The notes beneath the pieces are model-generated. The model made no database searches, was not told the origin of the DNA, and saw nothing but the letters and a program-made list of their open reading frames with translations. This document shows, in pieces, positions 46,684 to 59,387 of a stretch of 64,000 nucleotides of DNA. Location of the stretch: assembly GCA_011033025.1 (NCBI GenBank), contig WFMF01000034.1, positions 558,001 through 622,000 of the forward strand, written 5' to 3'. The position numbers and the translations under genes are program-made. The first letter of the stretch is position 1; each line of letters opens with the position of its first letter. The stretch comes from Beroe forskalii. Lineage: Eukaryota > Ctenophora > Nuda > Beroida > Beroidae.

Positions 46684-48300
46684 ACTTCATGACGTGTACG
46701 AGAAAGCATCGCCTAGGTTTATCTTTAACGAGACAACAAGGACAACATTCACAGATTCTCTGAGCAGTGACTCAGCAACTGATGCCCTAAACCAACTCAA
46801 CGCTAATATTGAGACTTTAACACTCACTCCACCTTCTCATTCACTTATCAAGACAGTGCGAGACCTTAACGACTCTTTCACAGAACACATACGATCACTA
46901 GCTAGTGCTGCATTTAAACAGACCAAAGTCAAAACTCAAGCAAAGCGTCAACAGAAGAATAACCCCTGGTTCAACTGGCATGCGAGAAATGCTAAACGGG
47001 AGCTTCGCAAGGCTACAAATATCACATCTCAATTTCCATCAAGCACATTGATTCGTGAAAAGTTCTATCGAGTGAAGGGGAACTACAAGAAATTACTGAA
47101 AAAGTGTGAGAAAGAGTACTTCGAACATCTGAACAAGGATATAGAAGATGGGAAAGTGTTGAACTGGCAATCATTCAAGAAACTCAAACAGCATAAAACT
47201 AATAAGCTGGATTTTGACAGCACTGACATGAAACAGTTCGAGACCTTCTTCCGTGACTTATACAGTGACAACCACAAAACAATCAATAAAACTCAGAAAG
47301 ACGAACTCATGAAAGCAGCAGACGAGGTGAACAGAACATCAACACATCCAGACACTCTCAACAAAACCATAAGCATTCAGGAGGTGACCTCCACCATCAA
47401 GGCACTTAAATCAGGTAAAGCCTCATCCACCGACATGATAAGTAACGAATTACTAAAATGCTTAGACATTAATCACATCAACTTCTTAACTAAAATCTTT
47501 AACCTATGTCTTGATCATAGTATCTATCCATGGAATGAAAGTATAATAACCCCTCTTCATAAAAAAGGGGATGTCTCTAACCCTGATAACTACAGAGCCA
47601 TCGCTGTGAGTAGTGTGATAGGCAAAGTGTTCTCAACGATTTTACTAGAGCGATTGAAAATATTCAAAAGTGAAAATTGCCCTGACCCCCCTAACCAACT
47701 AGGGTTCACCAAGGGTGCGCAAACATACGATCACATATTAACCATGCAAACTATTGCAGCTAAGTATAGGAAGATGCATAAACCCGTCTACGCAATATTT
47801 GTGGACTTCAAGAAAGCATTCGACTCTGTTTGTCGCCAAGCATTATTTCAAAAATTAGCCAAAATGGGTGTGACAGGAAAATTTTTCAGTGCCCTTAAGT
47901 ATATGTACACTAACTCATATGCATTCATCAAACTCTCGGGGCATCTTAGTAAACGTATAGACATATCAAAGGGTACAGAGCAAGGTCACCCTCTCTCACC
48001 AGATCTGTTCAAAATTTTCATAGTGACCTCACCGCTTTGAAAATTTTGTGGTCCCAAACTGTCACGCCTCAAAATAAGTCATCTTCTATGGGCCGACGAT
48101 CTTATCATGTTGTCACTCGATCCCAAAACATGCCAAGAACAACTCAACATTCTCGCGAAATACTGCACCGAATGGGGTACAGTGAATGAAATTAAAACAA
48201 AAGTCATGATTTTTGAAAAGAATGGTATATCAGACCAAACCCTAGAACTTAAACTTGGCGGCACTAACTTGGAAATTGTGTCATCTTCTGCCTTGTCATG
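46684..48300 (+). pseudogene. Broken LINE reverse transcriptase fragment
   Basis: A 448-residue frame (46694-48040) covers the thumb-side leader and the first reverse transcriptase motifs: TPLHKKGDVSNPDNYRAI, FVDFKKAFDSV, and EQGHPLSPDLFK. It stops at 48040. Homology continues in another frame at 48079-48300 (LLWADDLIMLS, the catalytic ADD box). The endonuclease half and ORF1 are missing. Not the same family as the 52.8-kb LINE. Confidence 0.88.
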
Positions 48301-50045
48301 ATTGTGTCCTGAAACACAACCTGAGGAACCCGACATGCCTATACCAAATTTTGATCTATCACAGCAGAAGGATTCTCTAAGCTCTTGCAGAAGGCAAAGT
48401 TAGATGATGTGAGCCTAAGCTTCACTTCACTGCTTTATAGCGGACTTTTGGGGAATTGGTAGGGTTCCTCAGTTAGTTAATTTAATATGTGTTGTGTTGT
48501 AAGTTTATTACTCAACTGCTTAAATTATTTGATAATTCATAATTGACAGAAATTACCTTTTATCACACTGTGTATGTATATTTTGGTTTTTGATGTTTTA
48601 TTTATTTTCATGGTTATCACAGGGTCTGCATGAAGTTGTTTTTAATTTCACTATCTCATAAAACTATCAACAGTTCTAGATTAATTCTGTTATTTGATTT
48701 TTAAATGTTCTTGAAATTTGAATAAATGGACACCTGGGTTAAAAGGTGTGTTTTTTAGTGGAAGCTAATGTTTTGATATAATGAAAGGAAGCGTGATGGT
48801 TTAATACCATAATTTATTCTATTTCTATTTCTATTTCTATTTCTTATATCGCTCTTATTAATTTGCAGCTTATTTTTAATCTATTGATTATTGATGTTAA
48901 GTTCAACTAATATTTCCCCAAATCATCTGGATGAAGATATTTACTTGATATAATCATGATGTAACTGCTGAAAAATATTAACCATTGTTTCATTAACGAT
49001 TGTTTCATTAATTTAAACACCCCCAAAGCTGAGGTAGGTATTGGACTGAAGATGCCTGCACACCACTCATCTTGGTGTGACTCACTTGGATCCTACTGCT
49101 CTCCTACGTATTACCTAAAGGGATCATGCTGGTGTTCAAGTGCAGAGTTGGAGAAAAGTCTTGCAGATTGATGTCTTGAAGATTTCTTTTAATTCAAATA
49201 TATTATTAGGCACCTGCATTATTACGTGTTGATCCGAATTGATCAAATGAAAACGCTTTTGTCGTCACGCTTGCTTTTTGTGCGGACATCTTCATAAAAG
49301 TGTATTGTGCGCATATTTCATTTGATCAATCCATTTGATCGATGCGGAATGATGAAACCACCTTATCATTTGTTGAACTTGATTGCTTATAGCATTGACT
49401 GAGGGGGGACCTATAGTGAAACACTGAAAATGCAATGGATTCCAGATCTACTTTCACTGATTTACTGCTAGTTTCAAGAGCACAGCATTTAAAATGATAA
49501 TATTATCTCTTGTCTTCAGAAAACTCCATATGGTGATAAGCACCTTCCTCAAATATGATTGTAATTAGTAGTGTTGTTAAGTTTATTATTATTTATTTTT
49601 TGTTTTTCTGTTATCCTTCTTGGATTGTTTGAAGTGATTGATCATTGATGCGGAGTGAAACACAATTCTCAAAATGATATCAAACCCACACAAGCTTTGA
49701 TGTATACCACTAATCGACTGACAGTTTCGAAATTAAATATATCTTCTTCAGGATCTCCACATAGTGTCACAACATTCTCAGTTCGTTGATTTAATCTGTG
49801 TTGTGTTGTAGTTTAAATCCTTGATTTAATTGTAAATAAGTTCAATCAGTAAGTATATCAGTTTTTGAGGGTACAAGTTATTTTGTCAAAAACCTATTAT
49901 GTTACACTAACAAATTGTTTATTTACAATTTTAGTTATTTGAATCTGGCTTTATGTTGCAAGGTTTTATAAGCTTTTGTTTCTAGGAATTAATTCCATCC
50001 ATTGCCTTCCCTTATTCATTTTTACAACGAATTGTTTATTAAGGT
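48301..50045. other. Non-coding stretch
   Basis: AT-rich, with a short TTTCTA array at about 48815-48845. No exon of SLAIN or TRIM37 is recognised. Confidence 0.45.
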
Positions 50046-50207
50046 TGGGGATCGTTCACATATTATGTAATCACCAAGGGGAGGGGGGTTTCTGAATGAT
50101 TACGTTACATGTTATTGTAACAAATACAACTACTGTAAACTTGATTACGAGGGGGAGGGGGGTATGAAATTGGCCAAAAATTGATTACATAACATGTGAA
50201 TGATCCC
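50046..50207. mobile_element. MITE-like element, about 160 bp
   Basis: Imperfect terminal inverted repeats: ggatcgttcacatattatg at the left, inverted as catgtgaatgatccc at the right, each ending toward taatca or tgatta. The interior has two ggggaggggggt blocks and no ORF. Confidence 0.7.
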
Positions 50208-50523
50208 TTGTTATCTTTCCATAGAATTTCTATCTGTATCTTAGTATCAGTTTTTAAATTATTGAACACTGCTGCGTATAGGCTTGAAGCTTAATTGCGG
50301 TGTATAAATTGCACTTATTATTATAATCATTTCAGGCAGCTAATGCTCCTCTTGTTTCTAGCAAAAACTCCATTTTGGCCATTGACATGCCAAAAGACCC
50401 CTTGCCCCCTTAATTTGTTATATTAAACCAAATTTAGGTACTATTGAATCCTTTATCCTGTTAAAACTAAATTTAATTTGAGGTCATATCCATATTATGA
50501 TGTCCTAGTTGCAGCAATTCAAC

Positions 50524-51633
50524 ATGGCAGAATCTGAAGAAGTAAGTTTTTAGATATATCTGTTGTGTTGAGATAGCTGGTGCCATACTAAGCTTTCACA
50601 ACAAATTATAATTTTTTGATTTAAACAAAAAAAATCATAAAATTCCACAAGTCAATGAAGGAGTTTGCTAATTGGTAGAGTTTCTCAATTTTGCTACTGA
50701 ATGAGAATCTTGTCTCTTATACCATGGATTTTGTTGTCAAAGAACTGATTTAATTCATTGGCATGGATATGTTAATCCTCATCCCCTATAAGTCCATACT
50801 TACTATTTCAAGTTTACAAATATGGTGGGCCAGTTCACTGAATTCTTGGGACTGCAGAGTTCACCTAAATTCACCAGAGTCCACTGAAGTGGATTTGGTG
50901 AAGTAATTGCCCAAAAGTAGGTGATTAGTGTGATTCAGAGGTTTTTGTTTGAAAACCTGTCAGAGCTGTTCAGATGCTTCATCTGCATGACGCAGCTCCA
51001 AAGTGCCAGGCTCTGTCCCCACTGCTCCAAACTCTGCTGTGCTCCATGCATTGAGGTGCAGTGTTATTATTTTTATTATTCTTATTACTATTATAGTATA
51101 ACTATAGCTCAGTATAACTGGTCGTGGTACTATACACTAATCTTATGCCACAGAAGTGATACTATAATTTATAAGTTTAAATTATTATTATCATACCTAC
51201 TGTTGCACTAATTGCCTTGGCTGATGCCTTGTACCAATCAGTATACTAATACACACTTGGCTTTGCCTTGGGTGATTAGTACATTAATTGGTACTCAGCT
51301 TCACCTGTGCAATTACTGCAAGTTCAGTATGTTCTAACTTAAATTGCAGTAGTGACGTCACTTCAGCCTTTCATATTGAATGGGTGACGTAACATAAATC
51401 TTGAAATGATGAGATGGGGTTGGGATTTCCATGTATCTTTCCCAAATGATGAGGTAGTGATGAGGTAGTATGTATGTATGTTCAAAAATGGCCCCATTAA
51501 AATACATCGCCTAAAATAGTGCTGGCTCCGTAATCTGTAGTTCATTACTTCATGAACTTCTACTTCAGTATAACAGTATTAATAACTTTCAGCGGTGGCT
51601 CATGGAACAGCGACAGGAATGCCCTCACTGCCG
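50524..51633 (+). CDS. TRIM37: TRIM37-like RING exons, 5' part only
   Basis: Three GT-AG exons keep phase: 50524-50541 (MAESEE), 50939-51055 ([14 protein letters not shown] ... [15 protein letters not shown]) and 51593-51633 ([14 protein letters not shown]). Together they form a complete C3HC4 RING with the spacing and wording of TRIM37, a ubiquitin ligase of centrosome and peroxisome control. The B-box, coiled coil and MATH domain expected downstream are not found. An intact LINE begins about 240 bases after the last exon. The rest may lie beyond the window, with the LINE and the opposite-strand P450 in one intron, or be lost. Confidence 0.88.
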
Positions 51634-51917
51634 GTATGTATATTATTAATCATTTATATATAATGTTAAAATGCGTGATTAAACATATTACTAGGTGTGT
51701 ACCTGTCCTACGGACAGTAAATGATGGAAGGCGCAGTAGCTAATGGCCACAGGTCCATTTTATCAGTGATTTACTGTGCAAGTTTGCAAGAGGTGAAATT
51801 CGAAACTTTCATTTTTGTGGAAAAAAGGCGAGACCTCCCACGATCCTCAATATCACGAACAAAATTCTGAAAATTTCTATTCATCTTATCTTATCTTACT
51901 ATATTCTTGATAAACGT

Positions 51918-52835
51918 GTGACAAACCTATCAGAAGATGTCACAGCAATCAAAACAATGTTAACTGCTTTGACAACAAGTAGTGATAAAGCTACTGGTTG
52001 TCCTACACCTTTGGCTACTCAGGCAAGTGCAAATTATAATGTTTGGAATGACAAAGACCGGGTCAAGTCATTGCTGGTTGTTAATAAGGAAGTTAAATTG
52101 CAGGCAAATCAGATCGAGAAATCAGTCACTGATAATGGTTTACAAGTTAGTGGACAATACACCAACAAAAAGGGTGACCATGTTTTTGTTCTCCCATCTC
52201 AGGTTGCTAGAGAAAAACTTAAGTGTGAACTTGTTGCATCCGGTGTACCATCTGATAAAGTTGCTGAGCCCAAGCAAAAATATCCTGCAATTGCTATGGT
52301 AGGAATACCTTCTAGTTTTGATAAGGATTCAAAGGGTGCCCTATTGGACACCATTTTCAGGCAAAATCCTTGTGTTGCTGATTTAGTCAAGGATGATGGC
52401 TCAATGTTTGAAATTTTGGTAATAAAGCCCATAAAGAAGAATCCTAATATAAAGCAGGCTATAATTAGATTAAGTGATAACATCAGGCATGCTATCAAAT
52501 CTACTGGTGATAAACTATTTTGCTCTATGTCAAGTTGCCGTATCTATGATCAGTTGTATGTTAAACGGTGTAATAAATGTCAAGACTTTGGCCACTATGC
52601 TAAGGAATGTACTGCAGCTGCTTGTTGTGGAATTTGTGCTTCATCAGAACATGAGACAACTGGTTGTACTCATGGAGACAATCCTGATGAGAATGTTTTG
52701 TGCTGTATAAACTGCAAAAAAGCTGGTTCATCAAATATCAAACATCTTGCAAGTTCTTTGTCCTGCCCAACCTATTTGAATAAACAGCAAAAATTGAAGG
52801 CATCTATTTCATATTACAATGACTCAAAAAACTAG
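51918..52835 (+). CDS. LINE ORF1 (zinc-knuckle nucleic-acid-binding protein)
   Basis: About 305 residues from a GTG; the frame stays open upstream to about 51880 without an ATG. The C-terminal third has CCHC knuckles: CNKCQDFGHYAKEC, CGICASSEHETTGC, then CINCKKAG with H and C. ORF1 proteins of CR1/Jockey LINEs coat the element RNA. The start is uncertain. Confidence 0.85.
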   Translation: MTNLSEDVTAIKTMLTALTTSSDKATGCPTPLATQASANYNVWNDKDRVKSLLVVNKEVKLQANQIEKSVTDNGLQVSGQYTNKKGDHVFVLPSQVAREKLKCELVASGVPSDKVAEPKQKYPAIAMVGIPSSFDKDSKGALLDTIFRQNPCVADLVKDDGSMFEILVIKPIKKNPNIKQAIIRLSDNIRHAIKSTGDKLFCSMSSCRIYDQLYVKRCNKCQDFGHYAKECTAAACCGICASSEHETTGCTHGDNPDENVLCCINCKKAGSSNIKHLASSLSCPTYLNKQQKLKASISYYNDSKN

Positions 52836-52846
52836 TTCACTCTCAT

Positions 52847-55714
52847 ATGGGCAAACATAAACACCTACAATTTTTGGTTTGGAATCCTCGAAGCATGAAT
52901 AACAAATGTGACCAAGTCATGGAGTTATTACAGAACAGTGCCATAGATGTAGCCTTCATATCAGAGACCTGGTTAATGGATAGTCATAACGTAACAACTG
53001 CTACCATCAAATCATATGGCTATGATATTGTTCACAATTACAGGACTGATATGCGTGGTGGTGGAACTGGCCTTATCTTCAAGACACATATTAAGATAAA
53101 AGTTGTGAACGTTGATACTCCAGATATATTGACCTTCGGTTACATTGCAGGAAAAGTAACAGGCTTAGCTGACTTCAACACTGTTATTCTGCTTTGTTTA
53201 TACAGAACTGGACCAGTTAGTAATAATTTTTTCTGTGATTTGAATGATTTACTGGGCAAAGTATTCCTTCGTTATGAGAGTGTCATAATTGCAGGAGACT
53301 TCAATATCCACTTGGAGCGCCCTAGTAGTGAAGCCAGAAAGCTCATAGAAATCACTGAATCATATGGGTTAAATTTGCTAAGTGACCAACCCACTCATAA
53401 AGATGGTGGATGCATAGACTTAATGTTTTATACCATTGATCTCATAAATCCTGAATCTGTTAATGTTGATAGCCTCATTGACCTCAGTGATCATTTCCCT
53501 GTGTTTTCATCAAGCTTAGTACTGCAGCTGAACAAAAAACCAGTTAAAGAAGTGACATATAGGGACATGAAAAGAATAGACCATACTGTGCTCACTATTG
53601 AAATTGAAGGATTCCTATCAAGGTATGATGCCTCTGACAGTGATGATTTCAAGCAATGTATATTTGAATTTTTCAGTGGTTTTCAAAACTTGTTAAATAC
53701 ACATGCACCTTTGGTCACCAAGACAATGACAGATGTTCCACATGCTCCTTGGTTTGACACTGAGTACAAGAACCAAAGGGCAGCCTGTAGAAAGCTGGAG
53801 AGAACATGGAGGAAAACGAGAAGCATTGAAGATAAGATACTGTATGATGAAGCTATTTTGGACACTAAAATCATGCGCAATTCCAAGAAAAGATCCTATT
53901 ATCACAATGCCATTAGCAGAAATTCCAACAATGTTAAGGCAATCTACAGTGTTGTAAATACTGAACTGGATAGAAAGAGTGTCTCTCCTATGCCTGATTA
54001 TGAGGACATAAGTAGCCTAGCTTCTGACTTCAATACCTACTTTGTGAATAAAATAAAAGAAATCATGAACAACTTTACTGGTAAACAAAGCTCATCAACT
54101 CAACTAACTCCGCTGGATATATCTCAAAGCAGAAATGACTTTCTTAATGATTTTGAACCATGCATAATAGAAGAACTCAAAGAGATTGTTAAAGACTGTG
54201 GAGTCAAGTGTGCACCCACTGACTTCTTTCCATCAGAAATAGTTGAAAAGAATATTGATGTACTTTATCCCACCTTGTGTGAACTTGTTAATCTTTCTCT
54301 CAAAACTGGCTCAATGGATGGTCTCAAAATTGCTGATATAATCCCCACCATCAAAGGTCACAATCTTGATCCCAACAATTTCAAAAACTATCGGCCAATT
54401 TCAAATCTTTCCTTCTTGGGCAAACTAGTGGAAAGGGTTGTCTTAAAACGCCTAAACAGTCACATGGAATCTCAAGGGATGCACGTTAGTGAGCAATCAG
54501 CATACAAGAAACATCATTCCACAGAAACGATTTTGTTGAAAATAACAAATGATGTTCTGTGTGCTTTTGACTCTAAATCAGCAACTGTATTACTTATGCT
54601 TGATTTGTCTGCTGCATTTGACACAGTATCACACAAAGTGCTATTGAAAATCCTACATGAAGAAATCAAGCTGGGAGGCACTGTCTTAAAATGGTTCAAA
54701 TCGTTCCTAACAGGACGTGCACAGCGTACTCGACTTGGTACAATAATCTCTGATGATATTGAGCTTTTGTTTGGGGTTCCCCAAGGCAGTGTATTGGGTC
54801 CAGTTTTGTTCAATATATACATTAGATCACTTTACAGTGTCATAAAAAAGACAGGATTCAATGTACAAGGGTATGCAGATGACCAGCAGGTTTATAAAAC
54901 CTTCAAAACCACTGAGCAAGCAATTTTCTTGAATTCCAGAATTTTTGATTGTTTCAAAACCATACAAGACTGGATGTCCAAATATTGCCTTCTCTTAAAT
55001 CCTGGTAAAACACAAATTATTGTGTTTGCTCCACCTAATGTTCTCAAAAACTTATCCATTAGAGGGGTATTCCTTCCTGGGAACATCTGTGTTCGATTCA
55101 CCAACACTGCTAAGAACTTGGGAATACTGTTTGATGAAAGCTTGAGTTTCAAGAGTCAGGTTATAAAAGTCAAGCAGGACTCCTTCAGAATGCTGCGAAA
55201 CATAAATAAACGTAGATTCTTGTTTGATCAAGATCAACTCAAGCTGATTATCAACAGCCTAATTGTCTGCAAACTTGACTATTGCAATGCCTTGTACTAT
55301 GGAGTGAATGAGACCACTTTGCTTGAACTTCAGAGAATACAGAATGCTGCAGCCAAGTGTGTTGTTGGACTTTATAAACATGATCATGTAGGCAAAACAC
55401 TGAAAGATCTGCATTGGCTTCCAGTCAAACAGCGAATCAAGTACAAAATTATATTGTTAGTTTATAAAGCCATGAATAACCTTGGCCCAGACTATCTTTC
55501 AAATGAACTATGTTATGCAAATGTATTAGGATCTAATGTTTATCTAGTAGAGCCTAGAATGGCTACTTATTATGGTGATAGATGTTTTTCCAAAATTGGA
55601 CCTAAGCTTTGGAATCTGCTTCCTCTACATGTCAAGCAATGTTCTGACATATCATTATTTAAAACTGCATTAAAGTCTCATCTGTTTTTAGAAGCTTTTA
55701 GTGAATACTGGTAG
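52847..55714 (+). CDS. LINE ORF2: AP endonuclease and reverse transcriptase
   Basis: 955 residues with no stop. N-terminal apurinic-type endonuclease: VWNPRSMNNK, FISETWL, IIAGDFNIHLE and SDHFPVF. Reverse transcriptase in the second half: NYRPISNLSFLGKLVE, LMLDLSAAFDTVSHK, GVPQGSVLGPVLFN and the catalytic YADDQQVY. The C-terminal part (LHWLPVKQRIKYKI) is typical of CR1-like elements. All catalytic motifs are present, so the copy may encode a working enzyme. Nicks target DNA and copies its RNA there. Confidence 0.95.
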   Translation: MGKHKHLQFLVWNPRSMNNKCDQVMELLQNSAIDVAFISETWLMDSHNVTTATIKSYGYDIVHNYRTDMRGGGTGLIFKTHIKIKVVNVDTPDILTFGYIAGKVTGLADFNTVILLCLYRTGPVSNNFFCDLNDLLGKVFLRYESVIIAGDFNIHLERPSSEARKLIEITESYGLNLLSDQPTHKDGGCIDLMFYTIDLINPESVNVDSLIDLSDHFPVFSSSLVLQLNKKPVKEVTYRDMKRIDHTVLTIEIEGFLSRYDASDSDDFKQCIFEFFSGFQNLLNTHAPLVTKTMTDVPHAPWFDTEYKNQRAACRKLERTWRKTRSIEDKILYDEAILDTKIMRNSKKRSYYHNAISRNSNNVKAIYSVVNTELDRKSVSPMPDYEDISSLASDFNTYFVNKIKEIMNNFTGKQSSSTQLTPLDISQSRNDFLNDFEPCIIEELKEIVKDCGVKCAPTDFFPSEIVEKNIDVLYPTLCELVNLSLKTGSMDGLKIADIIPTIKGHNLDPNNFKNYRPISNLSFLGKLVERVVLKRLNSHMESQGMHVSEQSAYKKHHSTETILLKITNDVLCAFDSKSATVLLMLDLSAAFDTVSHKVLLKILHEEIKLGGTVLKWFKSFLTGRAQRTRLGTIISDDIELLFGVPQGSVLGPVLFNIYIRSLYSVIKKTGFNVQGYADDQQVYKTFKTTEQAIFLNSRIFDCFKTIQDWMSKYCLLLNPGKTQIIVFAPPNVLKNLSIRGVFLPGNICVRFTNTAKNLGILFDESLSFKSQVIKVKQDSFRMLRNINKRRFLFDQDQLKLIINSLIVCKLDYCNALYYGVNETTLLELQRIQNAAAKCVVGLYKHDHVGKTLKDLHWLPVKQRIKYKIILLVYKAMNNLGPDYLSNELCYANVLGSNVYLVEPRMATYYGDRCFSKIGPKLWNLLPLHVKQCSDISLFKTALKSHLFLEAFSEYW

Positions 55715-56084
55715 TATGCGTTTAAAATTAGCTTACACATTGGATGTAATTAGTATTATTATTAAATGGTGCAAGTTTGCTGAATCTTATATTTTAATCA
55801 TGGTGAATTTGATCAGGACTTATGAATATATATCGCACTGTTTATGAATTAATGACTGATATTTTCGTGGCTCACCTGAGTGTGATAGAAGTTGTGCCAC
55901 TATAAATTATAAATGTAACATATTATTATTATTATATATAATGCGTGTTGTTAATATATATATATATATATTTATATGTGGTTGGCAGGCGTTAGCAATT
56001 TCAGGTAGGCAACAAAATTATGTTTTAGTCGTGTTGCAAAAACTTAGTAATAAATCAGAAAAATAATGAGAAATTTTTTCGGCC

Positions 56085-56690
56085 ACCCTGAGGGGCGTGG
56101 GGGGCCCGCCATTTTTTTCGCAAAAATTAAACTTTCGAATTTTTCAAAAATTCTTTCGCCATTGAGTTGCTTATGATGAATAAAAATTTTGAGAATTTTG
56201 TCCGAATTATTGGGTCAACCTGAGGGGCGTGGGAGGCCACGCCCTTTTTTTCGCAAAAATTAAACTTTCGAATTTTTTCAAAATTCCTTCTCCATTGAGT
56301 TGCTTATGACGAATAGAAATTTTGAGAATTTTGTCCGAATTATTCGGTCACCCTGAGGGGCGTGGGGTGCCACGCCCTTTTTTTCGCAAAAATTAAACTT
56401 TCGAATTTTTTCAAAATTCCTTCGCCATCAAGTTGCTTATGATGAATAAAAGTTTTGAGAATTTTGTCCGAATCATTGGGTCACCCTAAGGGGCGTGGGA
56501 GGCCACGCCCTTTTTTTCACAAAAAATAGATTTTCGAATTTTTTCAAAATTCCTTCGCTATGGAGTTGCTTATAATGAGTAAAGGTTTTGAGAATATTGT
56601 CGGCAATATTGGGTTACCGTTGGGGGCGTGGGAAGCTTTTTTTCGCAGAAATTTAAGTTTCGAATTTCCTCTCCAAACTCGCACGGTCAA
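56085..56690. repeat. 132-bp tandem repeat, about 4.5 copies
   Basis: The landmark cctgaggggcgtgg recurs near 56087, 56219, 56352 and 56484, and diverged near 56616, a steady period of 132-133. Each unit also has tttttcgcaaaaatt and tgagttgcttatgatgaat. Confidence 0.9.
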
Positions 56691-57114
56691 ATCACTGTCA
56701 AAGGGACATGTGGCTGTTAGCTCATGCGGCTGCCATCATTCGCCGTCCGTAGGACGGGAACCGACTAGTCATAATAAACTCAATGGCAAACGAATTTTGA
56801 AAAAAATTGAAAATTTATTTTTGTCAAAAAATGGGCGTGGCTCACCACTGCAGATATGGTGACTGGAGGTCCTGACAGGAACTGCAAATTCCCTGAGCAA
56901 ACTGCAAAATTTCTCAGATTGTAGAGCAAATTTCATGGATGTTGCACTATAAATCGAAAAATGTGCAGTTTGTTTGAGTGTCATAACATTCAAGACGAGC
57001 CTTTGGTTGAAGTTATGGTCCAAAATGCAGTTTGTTTCTTCATCTTCACAAGAAATCGGCTTTTTCAGGCATTTATGGGGTCTTTGGTTTTGTTGTAGAA
57101 ATTATGGTTCCAAT

Positions 57115-57310
57115 CAATTGATTCATGTTCGGAACCTCTGGCTCCTGGGGGCTGCGCCCCCAGACCCCACCTTTAATTCAGTACCAATATGAATTTCAAA
57201 TATAAACTGAACAATGAAAGTGTTCTATTGCAAAAATATCACTTCCACGCAATGTTTGGAACCTCTGGCTTCTGGGGACTGTGCATTAAGACCCCTGCCC
57301 TGCAGGAAAT
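57115..57310. repeat. Two-copy direct repeat
   Basis: ggaacctctggctcctgggg at about 57130 and ggaacctctggcttctgggg at about 57251, each followed by a C-rich agaccc stretch. Confidence 0.7.
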
Positions 57311-59380
57311 TTCCAACCTATTAACCCGCTGCTAGCTTTTGCGAACGAGGTGGCGTGAAGCGCGGCCGAGTCAGCTACAATGAAACCAAACTGCAAGAAA
57401 TTTCTCGGGAACTGCAAAAAAATATTATCTGCACCTATGCTGAGCATTACACCGATAGAGTGTTTGAGTAAGAAGGTCAACTGCTGATGTTGGCACAACA
57501 ATCGTGCCGAGTACTGAGTAAACTGTTCCGAGTACAACTGCTATTAGTTCTAGTACTACTACTAGTACTACTACTACTACGAAGCTACTAGTGGTAAATA
57601 GCATACGTTCCAAGTACACTGAGTGGCTGCCAGCAATGGGATGTAGCAAGAGCTTTGTTTTATCTACCAACCACAGAGAAAGGTGCTATGTCATATGAGT
57701 TCATGCTGGCAGAAAAGTGCGACTTACATTTGATTAAAATTGTGCCCTGCAGTTTCAAAAAGCAACAATTGAACGAAATTTGATGGAATCATTTACAGTT
57801 CGAATCCATGTACCACAATTTTAAAAATTGGAGGGAAACGGTTCCAAATCGGGGAAGCCGGAGGGTTTTTGGGTGAACACTGAGGGCGAACATGATAAGT
57901 TTATAAGTCTCAAAATCAAAAGACATACAAAAGGTAAAGACTCGTGACAACAAAATAAAAAGCCTGTTGTATGTTATTCTCTTTTGTACGTGATATGCTT
58001 GTTTGTAAGTTACAATAAGTCAATTCTAATTTTATCAATGATTACCAATAATCATTAGCCACCATTGATTATTCAGTGCTTCACCCTCTCTTCATCACGC
58101 CCCATCTACCACTGTAATCACATTACAGAAATTACCCCAGCACACGTTAGAAATTCTTGATGACGTCATTATTGGAGTTCTAAATGGCAAATTGGTGACG
58201 TTTAACCTCCTATTATCCTAGCGCAACATGTGCATATGTTAATCATATCACAATAATGTAATAACAGAACGATATGGGGTATAATTTGATTTTCTCACTA
58301 TGATTTATTTACTTTTTATATTAGATTGCCCTCCTGACTATATTATAATAAAAGTAAATAAAACGGGGGTTGCAGCATTCGGGCTACTTCTTGTGCTCTG
58401 TTGTTTGGTTGTGTTGCTATACACCGTGTCACCGTGTACTTTTATAACCCCTCTCACCACTGGAAAAGAAGGCGGAATGATGTCATCTATTCACCATGTT
58501 AATCCGTGATAATGACGACACACTCGATTGCCAATCAGTCATCAGTACTCCATACACACTGTCCTATGTGCCATGTGTCACATGTTAACAAGTGTTTGAG
58601 CCTTGAATTGGTGTATGTTGCCCATTGTTTGGTGCGTATTTGGTGCAACAAATATATTTCTGTAGAACCATCTTTTAACGTACCTTTTGTATTTTGTTGG
58701 TTAGTTCTATCAATTTTCAATGCTTGGTTATTCAAAATTTATTATTTTACTGCTGCAAATGTTCATGTTAATTTTCTTAACAACTTAAAAACAGCTATCA
58801 GGATCATCAAACCTCATCATCATTTCAAGATACATTATATTTTTGTCAAATATTGAATAAATTCTATTTAAAACACCTTGATGAAAACATTAATCTGCTG
58901 CATGTGTGTTAGTATATAACGACAGACCATATTAATTCCATTTAAATACACATGCATCACACAATGTAAGCTTCTCCTGGCCCGTGCTTGGTTACATGGC
59001 GTGTCCTTTGTAACCAAAACATCCAGACAAAACATTAATAACTGCAAAACAGGGGCACGATGACGTCATTTTGATGATTTAAGGGGGGGGGGGGGTTCAA
59101 CCCAAATTTTTTGGAAAACAAGTTTCTGAGATAATGGTTGACCCAAAAGGTAAACCCCCCTTGTTACAAAGGAACACTAGAATATGTTCTAATATTCTAA
59201 TCGAATTATGCTATTTATTTATTCAATAAAACTTATTTTGGTTTTATATTATAATTTGTTTATATATAATTTTTGTTTTAAACTCACTATTGGCAATCTT
59301 TTATGAACAAAAGGCAGTCAATAACTAGGTTCAGTTCAATATATATAACTGTAACACCTTCACCCTGAATATATGTCCAA
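57311..59380. other. No supported gene
   Basis: AT-rich with short repeats such as tactactactag near 57553-57585 and a G run at 59082. Open frames at 58300-58860 show no domain; one is hydrophobic (about 58350-58440), which is weak evidence. Confidence 0.45.
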
Positions 59381-59387
59381 ATCCACG

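Larger units (their letters stand above)
51870..55960 (+). mobile_element. CR1/Jockey-type LINE, ORF1 and ORF2 open
   Basis: A non-LTR retrotransposon made of ORF1 and ORF2 separated by about 11 bases, followed by an AT-rich 3' tail with TATTATTATT repeats. The 5' end of ORF1 lacks a clear ATG, so the copy may be 5' truncated. It lies in the sense direction behind the TRIM37 RING exons. Confidence 0.9.
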
